From: Sisyra terminalis
Lineage: Eukaryota > Arthropoda > Insecta > Neuroptera > Sisyridae
NCBI GenBank assembly: GCA_958496175.1
Contig: OY292277.1
Location: forward strand, 41,489,050-41,553,049
DNA: 64,000 nt
Direction of reading: 5' to 3'
The translations under genes were made by a program, and so were the position numbers. Below are positions 46,911 through 60,045 of the stretch, piece after piece (position 1 is the stretch's first letter; each line of letters starts with the position of its first letter). Below the pieces are notes generated by a model. It was given only the letters and a program-made list of their open reading frames with translations, was not told the DNA's origin and ran no database searches.

Positions 46911-48060
46911 TGAAAACAAAAATTAATCTTAATAACATCATAAATACGAGAAATTTTACACAGATTCATAACTAGGTAACTTATAAAAATAATCATAGTT
47001 TATAAATATTATGCTGAAGACTTTATAAATGTTTTTAATGGGTTTTGTTTTAAATCCAAGTAGAAGCAGAATTGTTTGATTCATCATGTTTGCTGGTATT
47101 TTTTGACTAAAGAAAATGATCTTCTTTTGACATTTTCAAATAAAATATATATTAGCTCCAATTTATACTCAGCAGTTCAATATGTTTGTTCTACATTAAT
47201 ATTTGCAATAATGGCGTATCATTTATCATAAATATATTACATCAAAGTATCAGTTAGTTTCAAATGAGCCAGCAAAAAATCCAACCATTTATTACATCCT
47301 ACTATTATCACCGAAATGAGATTTCATTGTCAGCTCGTATTCATCCGTTGGTGCCACTAAGAAAAATTCTAACATTTGATTAGCAAAAAAAAATATTTTT
47401 AATATTACAGCAAATAAAAACTGAGAAAATAAATTGAAAAACACATTAAGATTGATTAAAAAATAGTCCTTTTTCTTGCCACCTCGTGGAAAACGAGCGT
47501 AAAAAATTCCATTAGCTGGCGCGCTATCTGAATTCATTCATGCAATCCATTAATTCGATATTATCAAATTTACGAAAGGAAAAGTGAAAAATGTATCTAT
47601 CTTGCATGTACATAAAAAAGAGAAAAACGGAATCAGGATAAGCGTTTACCTACTTGGGTGAAAAATGAAACAGTTTTTTAAACGATGATATTTGCGCTCG
47701 AAAAGAGCTGACGTCACATGATAAGATGTTAAATATCAAAGATTTAAGAAGATTATTATGCGCATCGTTAAAAATCGCATTTGATAGAATGAAAAAAACG
47801 AAGAATTTACTCGTTTTGTAGCTTTCATTTCGACCAACATTTCATACATTCAAATTATCTCATTATATTTTCACTTTAATCAAATTTTTAGTTCGGTTTA
47901 TGGGGAAAAAATGTTTCGTTATTATAACAGGCGTTATTTTAAATTGTAACTTTTTGTGATGAGTAATAAAAAAGCACTTACATTTTTATTATTCTGATAA
48001 AGATTGATTTTAATTAAAAACACTGAATAATATTTAACAGTCATTATAATTTTCAACTAA
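46911..48060. other. Non-coding stretch
   Basis: No supported gene. An 81-codon minus-strand frame (47292-47537) begins MNSDSAPANGIFYARFPRGG but becomes low-complexity. A perfect TGACGTCA (CRE/ATF-type palindrome) sits at 47709-47716. Confidence 0.35.
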
Positions 48061-48119
48061 AAAATAACAAAAAACCAGTGACAAAAAAATTTGACTTTCG
48101 AAGCAATCAATAGCTTAGA

Positions 48120-48660
48120 AAACCAAGAAACTAAAACTTGAACAAAAAAATCTGGAATTATTTCTTGGAGGCAAATTCTTAAAGATTTTAATAAAAAACC
48201 TTTCAAAAACCATAATAAGAGACCTCTAAACTTAATCAGGAAGGATATCAGAATGCTGATTGAATGGTGGCCTATGACCCTGCAATTCAATTAACAAAAG
48301 CATTTCCAAACTAAAGGGGTAAATACTGAGTAAAATGAATACAGAAATTGCGGAAATGGGGAGAAAACTGTGGGTCAAGAATTATTCGACTGTCCAGCTA
48401 TGACTCAAAGGTACCTTAGTAGTCTTGATCCACTAGGACAGGAGCTGGGAAATATACACAAAGATTCAATTGGCTGTTTGCTGAAATGTATCGCAGAGGT
48501 ATACCTGACAAATTGGAACTTGAAACAAAACTAGGGTGCAATAGTTTTTCTAGAACGCATTGCAGAAAAGCTCTGAAAAGAAGTCACCCGAACGGTTAAT
48601 AAAAGGAGGAGTTTACTAAATTTATTATCGATAAAAAATTTACAGAGGCCTTAGTTGGTT
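48120..48660 (+). pseudogene. LINE RNase H C-terminal fragment, tandem unit 1
   Basis: The frame 48337-48534 is open for 65 codons: EYRNCGNGEKTVGQELFDCP, then SLDPLGQELGNIHKDSIGCL, then LKCIAEVYLTN and a stop. The pattern C..CG..EET...HxLxxCP followed by LG and a final LLxFIxxxxL is the end of the RNase H region of Jockey/I/R1-like insect LINEs. The rest of the element is absent. It is repeated 540 bp downstream. Confidence 0.6.
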
Positions 48661-49205
48661 TTACTTGGAAGAGTAGTTTTAGTATAAAAAAACATTCGGA
48701 ATAACTTCTTGAGGGTAAATTCTTAAAGAATTTATCGAAGAAACCTTTTAAAAACCACAACAAAAAAAATCTTTACTTTGTCTGGATGAATACCAGAATG
48801 CTGATAGTATGGTAGCTTATGACTCTACGGTTAGAGGAAGAAACTCCAAACTATAGGGACAAATGCTGAGTCAATTGAATGTAGAAAATGCGGCGAGGGG
48901 GAGGAAACTGGGTCCCATGAACTATTTGATTGCCCAGTTATGACTTAAAGGCGCCTCAACTCTCTTGGGTCACCTAGACAAAAGCTGGGAAATATACTCA
49001 AAGATCCAATAGGCTTTTTGCTGAAATTTATCGCAGAAGTAGACCTGACTAATTGAAATTAGTAATAAAATTAGGGCACAATAGTTTTCTTAGGACGTAG
49101 TATCAATAACTCTGTAAAGAAGTCACCAGAACGGTGAAAAAAAATTTACTAAAATTTAGTATTGATAAGCAACTAGTTAAAGCTTTAATTGATTTTTTTT
49201 TTGAA
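48661..49205 (+). pseudogene. LINE RNase H C-terminal fragment, tandem unit 2
   Basis: Same fragment at an exact 540-base offset (GAA at 48337 and 48877). It reads RKKLQTIGTNAESIECRKCG, GEGEETGSHELFDCPVMT, a stop (48946-48948) where unit 1 has Gln, then RRLNSLGSPRQKLGNILKDP and IGFLLKFIAEVDLTN before TGA. It keeps both cysteines of the first pair; unit 1 has lost one, so unit 2 is closer to the ancestor there. Confidence 0.6.
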
Positions 49206-52200
49206 AGAATACTCTAAGTATAAGATGTTAATTAATTTTTACATATAACCCATAGTGAAAAATCAGAAGTAAGTTAGTGAAAATGTACATAAAACAATGC
49301 ATTGAAGAAATTACAAGAAATTGCATTGAAAATTTATCTGTAGAATAGAGAAACCATCTCATCTAGTTGGATCAGTTTTACATGATCAAATGGCTGGTTA
49401 AATCGTTATGTTTTAAAGTTGTAAATGGTAAAATGTACAACGATTTATTGATTTTATAAATAAAATTTTCATTATATGAATTAAAATTTCCATGAAGAAA
49501 CTTTCTGGGTTCTACCCAGTTTTTTGTAATAAGTGCTTAAGTGCTTGTTTTTGTCAACACTGGATAATAAAATCCTTAAATTTATGAATTTCCTTCCTCT
49601 AGTTTCAAAAAAGTTCAATGTTGTTCCAAAGCGTGGTAATTATGGTTTGAGACAAAAGAAAGATAACCATGAAGGATAAGTACCTTGAAAATGGTGCATC
49701 TTTGATGGTTTAAGGCGTTTAAGGGTCAGCCATATGGTAGAAGTTTTTGTTACTATTCTTGTGTTATTTGAAAGAGATATAACTTCTTTTAAAATTTTCA
49801 GATAAAATATTGTTTTTGAAAATAACTTAGATTTTTGTCACTAAATCAAAGCTTATTTATTGTTTGTTTCTTTTTAATACCATTCTGATTATGACAATGC
49901 ATCAGTATTAATGTAATACTATTGTTAAATGGTAGGGATCTATGGATAACATGCATACACCTCTTAGCCCTTTTGTTAAGTCGAGAATCCTCCAACAAGG
50001 AGTTTTTCCGTAGTTTAAGAAAAGTGAGAAAATTAGAAGAAATAATAAGAAGGTTTATGGGAAAAAACTTAACGATATAAAAAAAACCCAATTTATTATA
50101 TTTTTATGATTTATAATTCATGTTATAGCTGTAAATAATTATATTATTATTATTATTATTATAGTTGAAAGATGTTATGGTTTATATTGTGATTTGTTGC
50201 ATTATTGGTTCATCCCTGTATCAATTGAGAATTACTGCACATTGATCTTTTAGCTCTTTCTTTGTTATAATTGCATTTGTAAAATGTTTTGAGATTGTGT
50301 TAATGATAAGAGTATTTGTTTCAAATTTATTATAATTAATAATTTAATATCACGGTCATTTGCAGGAGTAATTATCCTTCCAGATATTGGAGTTCCATTT
50401 CATGTAATCTCACTTAGGTTTACATAGTTTTTCTGTTCTGGTTGATTCAATCATCTTCTTCATAAAATATTTTCCATATTAAATCAATAAAATTATTAAT
50501 TGCCATGGTCATTTCATAACCACCAGCGACTTACCATAGGTATAGGTCCTTTCGCTAACGATATGAATAATAGGCTATCGTTTAAACGATAAAACTTTTT
50601 AAGTTTTTATAATTGCGTACAAAAAAAAAATTGGCAATTTTTGGTAAAATACGCTATCAAATATTTATAAATACAGAAAAATTAATCCGAAAATTCATGG
50701 AAATTTCAATAAAATTTCAGAGAAAAAGTTTACCATTCGTCTTGCAAGCTACAAACCATGCTTTTTCAGCATGGAGCTTTTCAGTGGTACATGGGAATGT
50801 TCATGTTGAAAATGACTGAGTATTGATATCTTTGATCATTTTAAGAAATTTTAACGATTTTTTTTTATTTGCATTATTTAAAATCGCTTCAACTTCTTCG
50901 GTTATTAGCGACTATAGGACATAGTGTAAAACTGTGCCCACTACAATATATAGTACATATATATTTATTGTTGTAAATCTATAATTAATAACTTAAGTAG
51001 TTCTTATGCCAATAATAATGTACGTATATGTTAATAATAGTTATATAAATAGGATGGAAGCAACAGTAGTAACAATAACAGTAACAATAGCGATAGAAGT
51101 AGTATACTTATTGCAGTCATAAGTTAAACAGTAAGTATCAATATTTTAGTATTAATCTGATAATAGTAGTAAATAACAAAAATTTTTATCTTCTGTTTTT
51201 TTATTTATTTATTTATTAACAAGTCTTTAAATTGATTCGTTTTTTTAAATGCAATTTTATTGCTTTTTAATTATACATTTAACAATTTTTAATAACTACA
51301 TTAGTACATTTCCATGGAATGACTTCGAAAGACTAAATATTTTAAACATGTATTCTATTTTTTTAATATTATCAATTAAAGTGACCAAAAATCTCCTTTT
51401 TGATTTTATGTTTTTTACTATTGATATTTTATAATCCCTTCAAACTAATATAACTATTTTAATAACAAAATTTACGACTTAGATTCTACTTTACAGCCAA
51501 CATTATTAGTTTTTTTCATCACCCAATAAGAATAGTTTTGTGCTAACAATTGACATTTAATATACTACATGGTACAATTCAAAAAATTTAATAACAATTT
51601 AACGTTTTACATTCTTACCCCCACATCGTATGAATAACATGTTTTACGTACTTGGAGTTTATTTTCTTCAAAACATTTCAAAGCTCCATTTTTTGTTAAA
51701 CATATCCTACTGAATATTTTCTTATGATACGACAAAAAGGTAAGGAATTTTTTTGTGAGCTTTGTAAATGTGATTTTTTTTGTCGTTGTAAATTTTTTAT
51801 TCAAAGTTCACATTTTGTTCGAAAAAAAAGGTCAAGAATTACTTTGGTATGACAATTCGAAGAAGCTTTTCACTTTCGTACGATGTGTTTGTAATGAAAA
51901 ATAATGAGAAACCTTTTTTCGTTTAGAGAAAAATAAGATGAGTGAATTAAATGATATAACTAACTATAAAAAAAATAATGGTAATCATGAGGAAATTATA
52001 ACATTAGGAGAATTCTTTGTTTAAAAGGCAAAAAAGCAACAGAAAACAGTAAACTTTCACTATTCAGACAAAATTGTTTGGTATTTCATATAAATTAATG
52101 AGAAACTTATTAAAGCTTAAGAAATTCAATTTCGAAATAAATTCCTTGCGCGACGTGTGATTTCCGCAAAAAATATTTAGATAATGTACATGTCTTCTTG

Positions 52201-52671
52201 GAAAGAGCAACTGGCATATTTCCAGGTCTCATTAATTGTTAAAATCAATCAAGAGAAGGGTTGATGAAATCCTTATTACATGAGGAAATTACAATATATT
52301 CCCACCCCCACTTCTTTCTTAACTATTTGGATAAATTTTCAGCGAAGTTCGGTGATGTACGAATAATGAGCTTAGAATTGTGGATGATATATTAAAAATA
52401 ATAAAAATATCACTAATGAACTACAACAGTAATGAATAAAAAAAGTATAAAAATGGTAAAATACAACCCCTTTCCCTGACGCTTACCTCGGTTAGCAAGC
52501 CCATTGTTAAAATTTTTCCAGTGTACCACTGCTTAGGTCATATGGAAAGAACTGAAGAAATATAATTACTAATAGTTGAAAGAAAATGGAAGGTACCTGA
52601 AACAGTGCATCCAGAATAAGATCGGGAGATATGGAAAATGATATCACCAAACCTATTGAGGTGGATGTAAG
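49206..52671. other. Non-coding stretch
   Basis: AT-rich with microsatellite-like patches (ATT array near 50141-50160; AGTAACAATA-like repeats near 51060-51110) and a 16-bp perfect palindrome TATCGTTTAAACGATA at 50576-50591. No gene seen. Confidence 0.45.
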
Positions 52672-52890
52672 ATAATATATAAGAAGATATTCCAATCCTG
52701 CAATGCATGATGGGAAATTTATCAAATTGTGGCGCCGCCACAAGTGGTTCAAGAATACTAACTAACTATGTACTTTTATGGTAACGGTTATAGTTAGTAC
52801 TTTAGTACTCTAGACACACTCGTGGCGGCGCTACATCTTGATACATTCCCATCATGCATTTCAGGACTGAAATATCTTCTTATATATTAT
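52672..52890. mobile_element. Long-TIR MITE
   Basis: A 219-bp element with about 75-bp arms. Left 52672-52746 starts ATAATATATAAGAAGATATT and passes GCATGATGGGAA to TGGCGCCGCCAC; right 52816-52890 mirrors it as CGTGGCGGCGCTACA to AATATCTTCTTATATATTAT. The middle is about 70 bp. Overlapping minus-strand frames are by-products. Confidence 0.8.
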
Positions 52891-55800
52891 AGGTAGGTAG
52901 ATGGACAGAAGAGTGAAACTTTTTATTATTTATTTCTCTAAAAGTTTATTTTTTTAATTTACACAAAAAGCAATAACTAATTGCCAATTTTTATTTACCA
53001 CTTTGCAAGACTAAGCAATTACTGCAGGTCTCTGACTTTGATATAATGATGTTGTACATCGATACTAAAATAAAATAGCTTTGTGAGATAAGCCTGCATA
53101 GTTCTATCGCAGGTTTGCATTATAATTAATTGGGTTTAAATGATTTTCCAAGAAGCAACGATAAATAATAAGCAAAATATTTCTAGTAAACGAGGAATTA
53201 TAGACATCAGAAAATTCTTGGAATTTTCAAATGCTGTATAACCAGCATTAGAAGTAACCTTAAGCATTTACAATAATCCAGCTCTTTCATTTTAATAATC
53301 ATATATCTATAAATATTTTTTTTTGTATAATAAATTTTTAATTGATAATCCAATTTTTTGACTGAATTTTGTAGTGGTCGGATTCTATAATTTTATTTAA
53401 CTTGATAAAGGTTTTGTATCCCGAGATGTTTTATTAAGAAAAAAGTAAACATATAGAATTAAAAAATGTTAATATTTTCTACTCATATTTTTTTTGTTCC
53501 AATTTAACAAGAGATCTCTTGTTAATTTCGGTTTAAAATAATTGCCTTAGGAAACTGATTCGAAGACAATAAGTGGAAAGAAAAATCCGACTTTATATAG
53601 GTATATACACATGTAAACAGCAATGATAAAATGCAAATTTATGCTTCATTATTCCGGCGACAATTCTCACTTTACTTATTTACTTTGACAAGCGCTTTTT
53701 TCATATGTCTGATAGAAACCAGGGAAGTCTTAATTAAAGATTAAATGAACTAGAAAGAAAAGGCAATTAATCAAAAATTACAATAAGATTTACTCTAACG
53801 AGAAAGAAGAGAATTGAAAAAGCAAATTCAAATAAACCATTAAGCGTGAATTTATTTCTGATTATATCTTCATATATACTAAGTTATATCTATATGCACA
53901 GAGAAGCTATATATTACATTTCCGAAGTTTATTTGAATTTTATTTGCCAAGCACATTTTCCATGCAAAACTGCGCCAATAATGATATTTAGAGAATGAAC
54001 GGCGATGCCGATTTGCTCGTTTTAAGCTGATACAAATAGATTTCCGTTTTAATTAACTATTAGTAATAAAATATCGAATTTAGGAATTTGGTTAAGCCGG
54101 CAATATAGGAAAATAATTGAATCGCGTATCTCTCCTGGGCCGTTTCTATCCGCCACAAATGCCGTGCGACAAACGGTGAGAAAGAGAGCTAATTTAATAT
54201 TAAATTGCACACTTTCCATTTAATATCAATAAATATTCCAACACTGATATTTCAAGTGAGTCTTAATGAATAATACGTAAAGCTAAATCTTTATTGGTAC
54301 TATTTTTCATCGAAATTGTTCGATATTTTCGTGTTTCATTTTATCGTTTTCGTTCGCTCGGAATATTTGTATAAATTGCTTATTTGGCGATATAAATATT
54401 AAATTAGCACTTGAGAGTTCTTTTTGCTTATTTGGATGGTTTTTTCAACGAGGAACTTAAGAATTTAATTGAAAACGTTAAATTCGTTTAAGCTTTAAAG
54501 AAAATGTTCAAATAAAAGCTTTTCAATTTAATATTGTTATCACAAATTAGGCGAATAATTTAAGAGGGTTTTAATATACAACGTTTAAAAATGCCTTGAA
54601 AAATAATTTTTGTAAGCCCAAAAATAGACCACCTACTCGGAAAAATGTACCAAAAATACTTAGGAAAAGAAGAGATTACTGTAGATACAACTTATTTATT
54701 GAAAATTATTCTTTCTTTAGGATAGAACTTATATTACGGACTTTGAAAAAATGACAAATATTTGTTGGATATTTTTCTTCACCTCCGTTTCAAAATCAGC
54801 TTCTGGGGGCTAATTCAAGTGCAAATTAAAAATAACGAAACAAAAATATTTAAGAAGCTTTAAAATGTGTTGTGATGAATCTAGAATACCTGATAAAGAT
54901 TCTTCTCCACTTCTTAGGTAAATAATTATAATTGAAGATGATAAAACCTTTGCAATTTGACAAAGTTACTACAGAAAGTAGATGCAAAATATTGTCGTTA
55001 TGGAGAAGAATTTTAAATATGATTGATTTTATAATATGAAGTCTGTTAACCAGCAAACCTTTACATGTGGTGGTCAGTAAATACAAAACAGTATCCAAGC
55101 TTAGTAGAATCCGCTAAAATTTATCTCTAGTCTTTTGGCAAAAGTGCACTGCATAAAGTTAGAGGCTATTTTTAAAAGCAACAAGTATAGTATACCAAAA
55201 AAGACGCAATTGTTTGCTATCAACAAATGCTGACAGAAAATTTTATTTATCACAACTTACTACAAATGAATTTTATGTATAAAACGAAATAAATGATTAA
55301 AATTATTCATTTTCGAGTAATATCAATGATACTTTATGATTTAATATCTATGATTTAATGAATCAATGATACGGAAATTTAAAAATTTTCTTGAATAGGG
55401 CAAATACCAAATAGCAGCCCAATTTTCGTGGTATCTATGGTATTTTATAACCCAACGTCTTTCTGTTGAAAGTTCCATCCTGATACGGCAATCCCATTGA
55501 CTGCGCGGTTTTCTACTACGCAAGTTGAGCTTTTAATACTAATTTTCGTACTACCCGATTTTTAATATTTTTATCTTCATGTATATCTTTACATTTGACA
55601 GAAATTTGTCAGGTGAATTTGCTTTTTATGAATTTTTTTTACGGGAAGGAATAAGACTGCTCAACTATCTAAGAAAATATTTTTTTAACGAAAAAAGCTC
55701 ATTAGAATATAATAGTGACTGATCTCTTTTTATCGCAGAAAATCTTATTTTATTGCGAAATATTCTGAACTAATAACTTTTAGTGATATTTTTTTCAATT

Positions 55801-57660
55801 TTACTTGACTGGAATTTGGATTTTTAATTATGCATTTAAGTTTGCAATACAAAATTGGAAAAATTTCTGATATCTGGAACCTAACCCCACTTGAATCGTA
55901 TTCCTCAGTTGAAGGTATTACTGTACTTACGATACTTATTGTAATTATTGAGAAATATATATTTAAACCACAATAACGAAACTAAGGATATCAAATAGTT
56001 TTTTATAACACTATTGATGACATCTGATTTTATATCAGCAATTTTTTTATTTATCAAATACCTACATTTTTGACATACACTAAAAAAAATTTTTACTTAA
56101 GAAGATTACTTTTATCAGTTCTATAGAAATCCGTTGATAGATTTTGCCACCATGGGAAATATACTTCCTACCTTTGGGATATTACTGGGATTTTTAGGTG
56201 CCAAAAACCCTTTTTTACGTAAATGAAGCCAAAACAAAATTATTTACAAAATTTTTTTTCAAATAGCTTTGGTCAATCGTATAAGAATTAGTCGTCAAAT
56301 TTTGTTGCCCTGGAAACTAGGCTCTCCCCTGGGCTTTTTTTACCTGCTGTTTAACAATTACCTATAGGTATCAACGGAATTATCACACCTTTCAAAAATA
56401 AATTGAAACTAAGGCTTATATTAGATTCTAAGATTTTTTCTTGTTACACTACATTTTGCTTACATTTTTCCATGATATATTCACTTGGGTCTCTTTCCAC
56501 TTATCCTCACCGACGTATGAATTGTTATACCTGTAAAAACAGTTTGATCCAGTTCTTGTTTAAGCAAATCCGTTATAAATTTATAAGATTTCATCCAATT
56601 TAAATTAGATTCCTTCCAACACCATTACATTAGATTTAGTTTGAAATTTGTCGTTCCATAGATTTTTTTAAGAAGAATTCTGAGTATTCAACAAAAAGGA
56701 AGTCTGGAATATCAAGGAGTATCAAGATATCAGATGAAAAGTCAGGAAATTTAGGCAATTTGACAAAGTTTTGGAAATTTTTAATTTCTTCTTCATTAGA
56801 TTAATATTAATACAAAAAGAATTGAAGAAGTCATCGTAAATAAGCATATATCAAGATATAATGCAAATCATATCAATGGAATATAGTAATGAATGAAAAT
56901 AATAATACAGAAAAAAAATCCTTAGAATTGACTTAGCTGTTTGATCTAAAGTATTAACATGGTTTAGGGATTGGTTATGCCCTTTTTTATAAAAAAAATA
57001 AACAGTTTTATAACTTTATGAGTTCTATACAAAAGTAATAAATTGTGGACATGTTTTTAATTATATATGTACATAAAAAAAAACCTACAAAAAAAAAGAA
57101 AACAATTTCAGGTATACAAATATTCATTTTTACTCTTTTTCCTACATTTTTTTAAGGATATGTCAATCAGGAAAGCAATTTTTTCATGATTATCATATGC
57201 CAAACAAATGTTAAATGCAATAAGTGATATAGTAAATACAAATAGAATGCTTTGAGCTATGCACTAATATCACAGCAAACCCACTCCAATGCAAGAGGCT
57301 ATTAGCCAATGGGATTGCGAGATTTAAAAATATTCATTTGTTTTGATTATTGAAAATTTGAAAATTTAAGAAAACCACTCCCACTATTAATATTATATGG
57401 ATATACGAATACGTATACGCTATGTAATTATATGGAACGTTTTGTGCGTTAGCGTCATTCACGACCTATCGATACATAGTCCACAATTAAAGGATTTGAA
57501 TTAAGAATACTTTAAAATAGACAATGAAAATTTAAAATTAATTTGCTTTATTGATAAAAATATATAGTCATTGTTGTATCAAAGTTGTTTTATGATTAAT
57601 TTTTTATAGATTTAATAGTTATATCATAATAAATATATAAAGTTGTTTGTTATTTAAAAA
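52891..57660. other. Gene-free stretch
   Basis: No protein-like frame. About 53.9-54.45 kb has more even composition and homeodomain-type TTAATTAA and TAATTTAATATTAAATT words; it might be conserved regulatory DNA. A TATCGATA word at about 57467 resembles a DREF site. Otherwise AT-rich with nothing recognisable. Confidence 0.35.
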
Positions 57661-58045
57661 AAAGCATTATCAACCCCTAAATTATATAAGAATTTTATAT
57701 AATAAGATCTGAATAATTTCCAAGAAAAAAATGTTTTATCAATTGCATTCATTATTTTTTTTACAATTAACTGAATTAATGACATGAAATTTCCAGAATG
57801 AAAATTGCAACGAAATTAAAAAAAAGAAAGGGTAGTTTAATTTGTTACATTTATTTTCAGTAGCATATTATCAACCCCTAATTCATATAACAAATTTAGA
57901 TCAGAATAATTTCTAAGAAAAAGATGTTTTATCAATTGCACTCATTATTTTTTTAACAACTAATTGAATTAATAACCTGAAATTTACAGCGAAATTAAAA
58001 GAAAGAATGGGTAGTTTAATTTGTATCATTTATTTGGAGTATCAT
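57661..58045 (+). repeat. ~200-bp tandem duplication
   Basis: Unit 1 (57661-57860) and unit 2 (57861-58045) share ATTATCAACCCCTAA, GAATAATTTC(C/T)AAGAAAAA, ATGTTTTATCAATTGCA, CTGAATTAATGAC-like and GGGTAGTTTAATTTGT in order. A further start (ATCATATTAATCAA) at 58041 hints at a third, truncated unit. Confidence 0.75.
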
Positions 58046-58139
58046 ATTAATCAATAATAATATTTAGGTCAGACTAATATTTGGCTACAACCGTATTGAA
58101 AAGTTTAGGTAAGTTTTCTTATTAGTAACAAAGTATGAA

Positions 58140-58570
58140 TTTCCAAAGGTGAGAGAATTATAACACGGGATATTGGTTTAAGACATTGCGGATTTGGGGG
58201 TGAGTAGTTGCGGAGTCTGTGCTGGATAGGTTTGGTGAAGTCTCTCGTGTTAACTTGTACGGTGGTCGTGCGAACCGGAAAATCATTACCTCTGTCTCCG
58301 GCCTGTGGGTAACGGTACGGGTGACATCCGGAGGGACCCTCCCGGAATGCAGACAATAGTCTTTTAGTGAGCTGACCAAATAACTAAAGCTGTAGTATGA
58401 ATTTCTCGCGCACCCACCGAATCTAACCATTTCGTATTGTACTATTCGATATTGTTAGAGATCTCATTCCACATCAAGCGGTTTTGCTGATTTTACTTAA
58501 GCCATCCACTGATTTATGGGTTCCGTATTCCGTGGTAGGCCTAACGGGCTAATGTGTGGTTGTCTACTGA
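58140..58570. other. GC-richer island of unknown nature
   Basis: About 430 bases of balanced composition with CCGG- and CGGAGGGACCCTCCCG-like words (hairpin at about 58330-58345), in sharp contrast to the flanks. Overlapping minus-strand frames of 83 and 90 codons exist but match nothing I know. It could be a transposon fragment, an exon of an unseen gene or a non-coding RNA. Confidence 0.3.
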
Positions 58571-58912
58571 TAACATGATAGTATCCCAGCGTTTTCAATT
58601 TCGGTTTCGTTGTTTAATTTACACTATCAAGTAATAATTATCCTGTAACTATGAAGGATTTATATTAAAACAATGACTCCATTTATCAAACCAAAATGAT
58701 TTCATCTCTTAATAGAAACTTGATTCAAGTTTAATCTTTAATTATAACTAGGAATTGAAATTTTTTATTTTTATTTTATCGATATATTAACATTTCATTT
58801 ATTCAACAAGGAAGCACGGAAGAAAAAATAAAATATTTGTAGCATAAATCATAATTTTAAATCAAAGGATTGAAATATTCTTAAACAGCTGTAAACTAAT
58901 CAAAATAAATAG

Positions 58913-59075
58913 ATTTAAGATTTTTATCGTACTTAAAATTAAATATTCATTACTTGCCGGCATGTTTTGACAATAACTTAAATAATTTAGCGATGATTAG
59001 CCCGATTTTTTTAAGTTTAGAGGAAAAAAATATCTTAAATTAAAGGAACTATTAACTATTAATTTTAAAACTATT
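58913..59075 (+). repeat. Dispersed repeat, family D, copy 1
   Basis: Shares with 59883-60045, in order: TTTTTATCGTAC, ACTTGCCGGCATGTTTTGAC, AATAACTTAAATAATTTAGC, GATGATTAGCCCGATTTTTT and AAATATCTTAAATTA. The GGTCCGATTTTT ending resembles retroposon tails. Confidence 0.6.
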
Positions 59076-59882
59076 TTTCAAAGAATAATATTATAAATCA
59101 CAGCTTTTTTCCAACTCTCACTTATGATAAAAACTTATTTTTTCTAGTCTTGGTTTTCGCGAAAACCATATATTATCATATCATCGTAATCGATTCTTAC
59201 ACTAATTGAGGTTTAGTAGATAAAAACGCCAGAGCATTAAGTCTATTTTAGTTTACACTTGTAAAGTTTGTAGCTTTTCACTCTTTTCAAGGTGGAAAAA
59301 GAATTTTCTCCTCAATAATTTGGGGTTAGGGGTCAAAAAATTGCTCAGAACAATGTCGACATTAGGGTACACATCTTGAATATTCCGTGATGTTATATGT
59401 TTTATATATTTTCGGATATCTTCAGTATTAAATCTTTAAGAAGATAATGGAAGAGAAAGCAATCATTTATGAAGATCCTTTCTAGATAAGTATGACTTAT
59501 TTCAACTACTAGTGTTCGCATAGGACTATAAAAGTTCTGACAAAAAAGGATCGAATTTAGTAAAAAGATCTACGATTCTTAAAAAAATACCATTAAAAGG
59601 ATAACAAAGTTCTGAATGTCCCTGGAATGGCAGTTTTCTACTTGCCTGTGATTTAACAAATGAAAAATTTGATGTTAAAAATTGGAAGAAAATTCAATAT
59701 AAAAATAGTTTTTATACTAAAAATGTTCAATACATTCATAGCTAAAACTTAAGTCAATTTTTGAATTTCAATTGTTCGTACATTCTTTACCTTTGAAATT
59801 TTGGTCTTCCGAATATTATACCACCCTAGGCACGAGCTTCACGGACTTAGGCGTAAATCCAACACTGCTTATCAAAATTAGT

Positions 59883-60045
59883 AGATATCAGGTTTTTATC
59901 ATACGTAAAGTAATATATAAATTATTTGCCGGTTTGTTTTGGCAATAACTTGAATAACTTGACGATCACTGGTCCGATTTTTTAAAAGCATATAGAAAAA
60001 AAAATGTCTTAAGTTATAGGAAACAACAGTATTGAACGGTAGGAA
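59883..60045 (+). repeat. Dispersed repeat, family D, copy 2
   Basis: Counterpart of 58913-59075: TTTTTATCATAC, TTTGCCGGTTTGTTTTGGC, AATAACTTGAATAACTTGAC, GATCACTGGTCCGATTTTTT and AAATGTCTTAAGTTA at the same spacing. Confidence 0.6.

Noticed and set aside
47292..47537. Minus-strand frame starting MNSDSAPANGIFYARFPRGG
   Set aside because: The first 25 residues look protein-like but the rest is low-complexity, with no family match or splice context that I can support.
55341..55523. Minus-strand 60-codon frame with ELSTERRWVIKYHRY
   Set aside because: Vaguely like the N-terminal helix-turn-helix part of Tc1-like transposases, but too short and without catalytic motifs to call.
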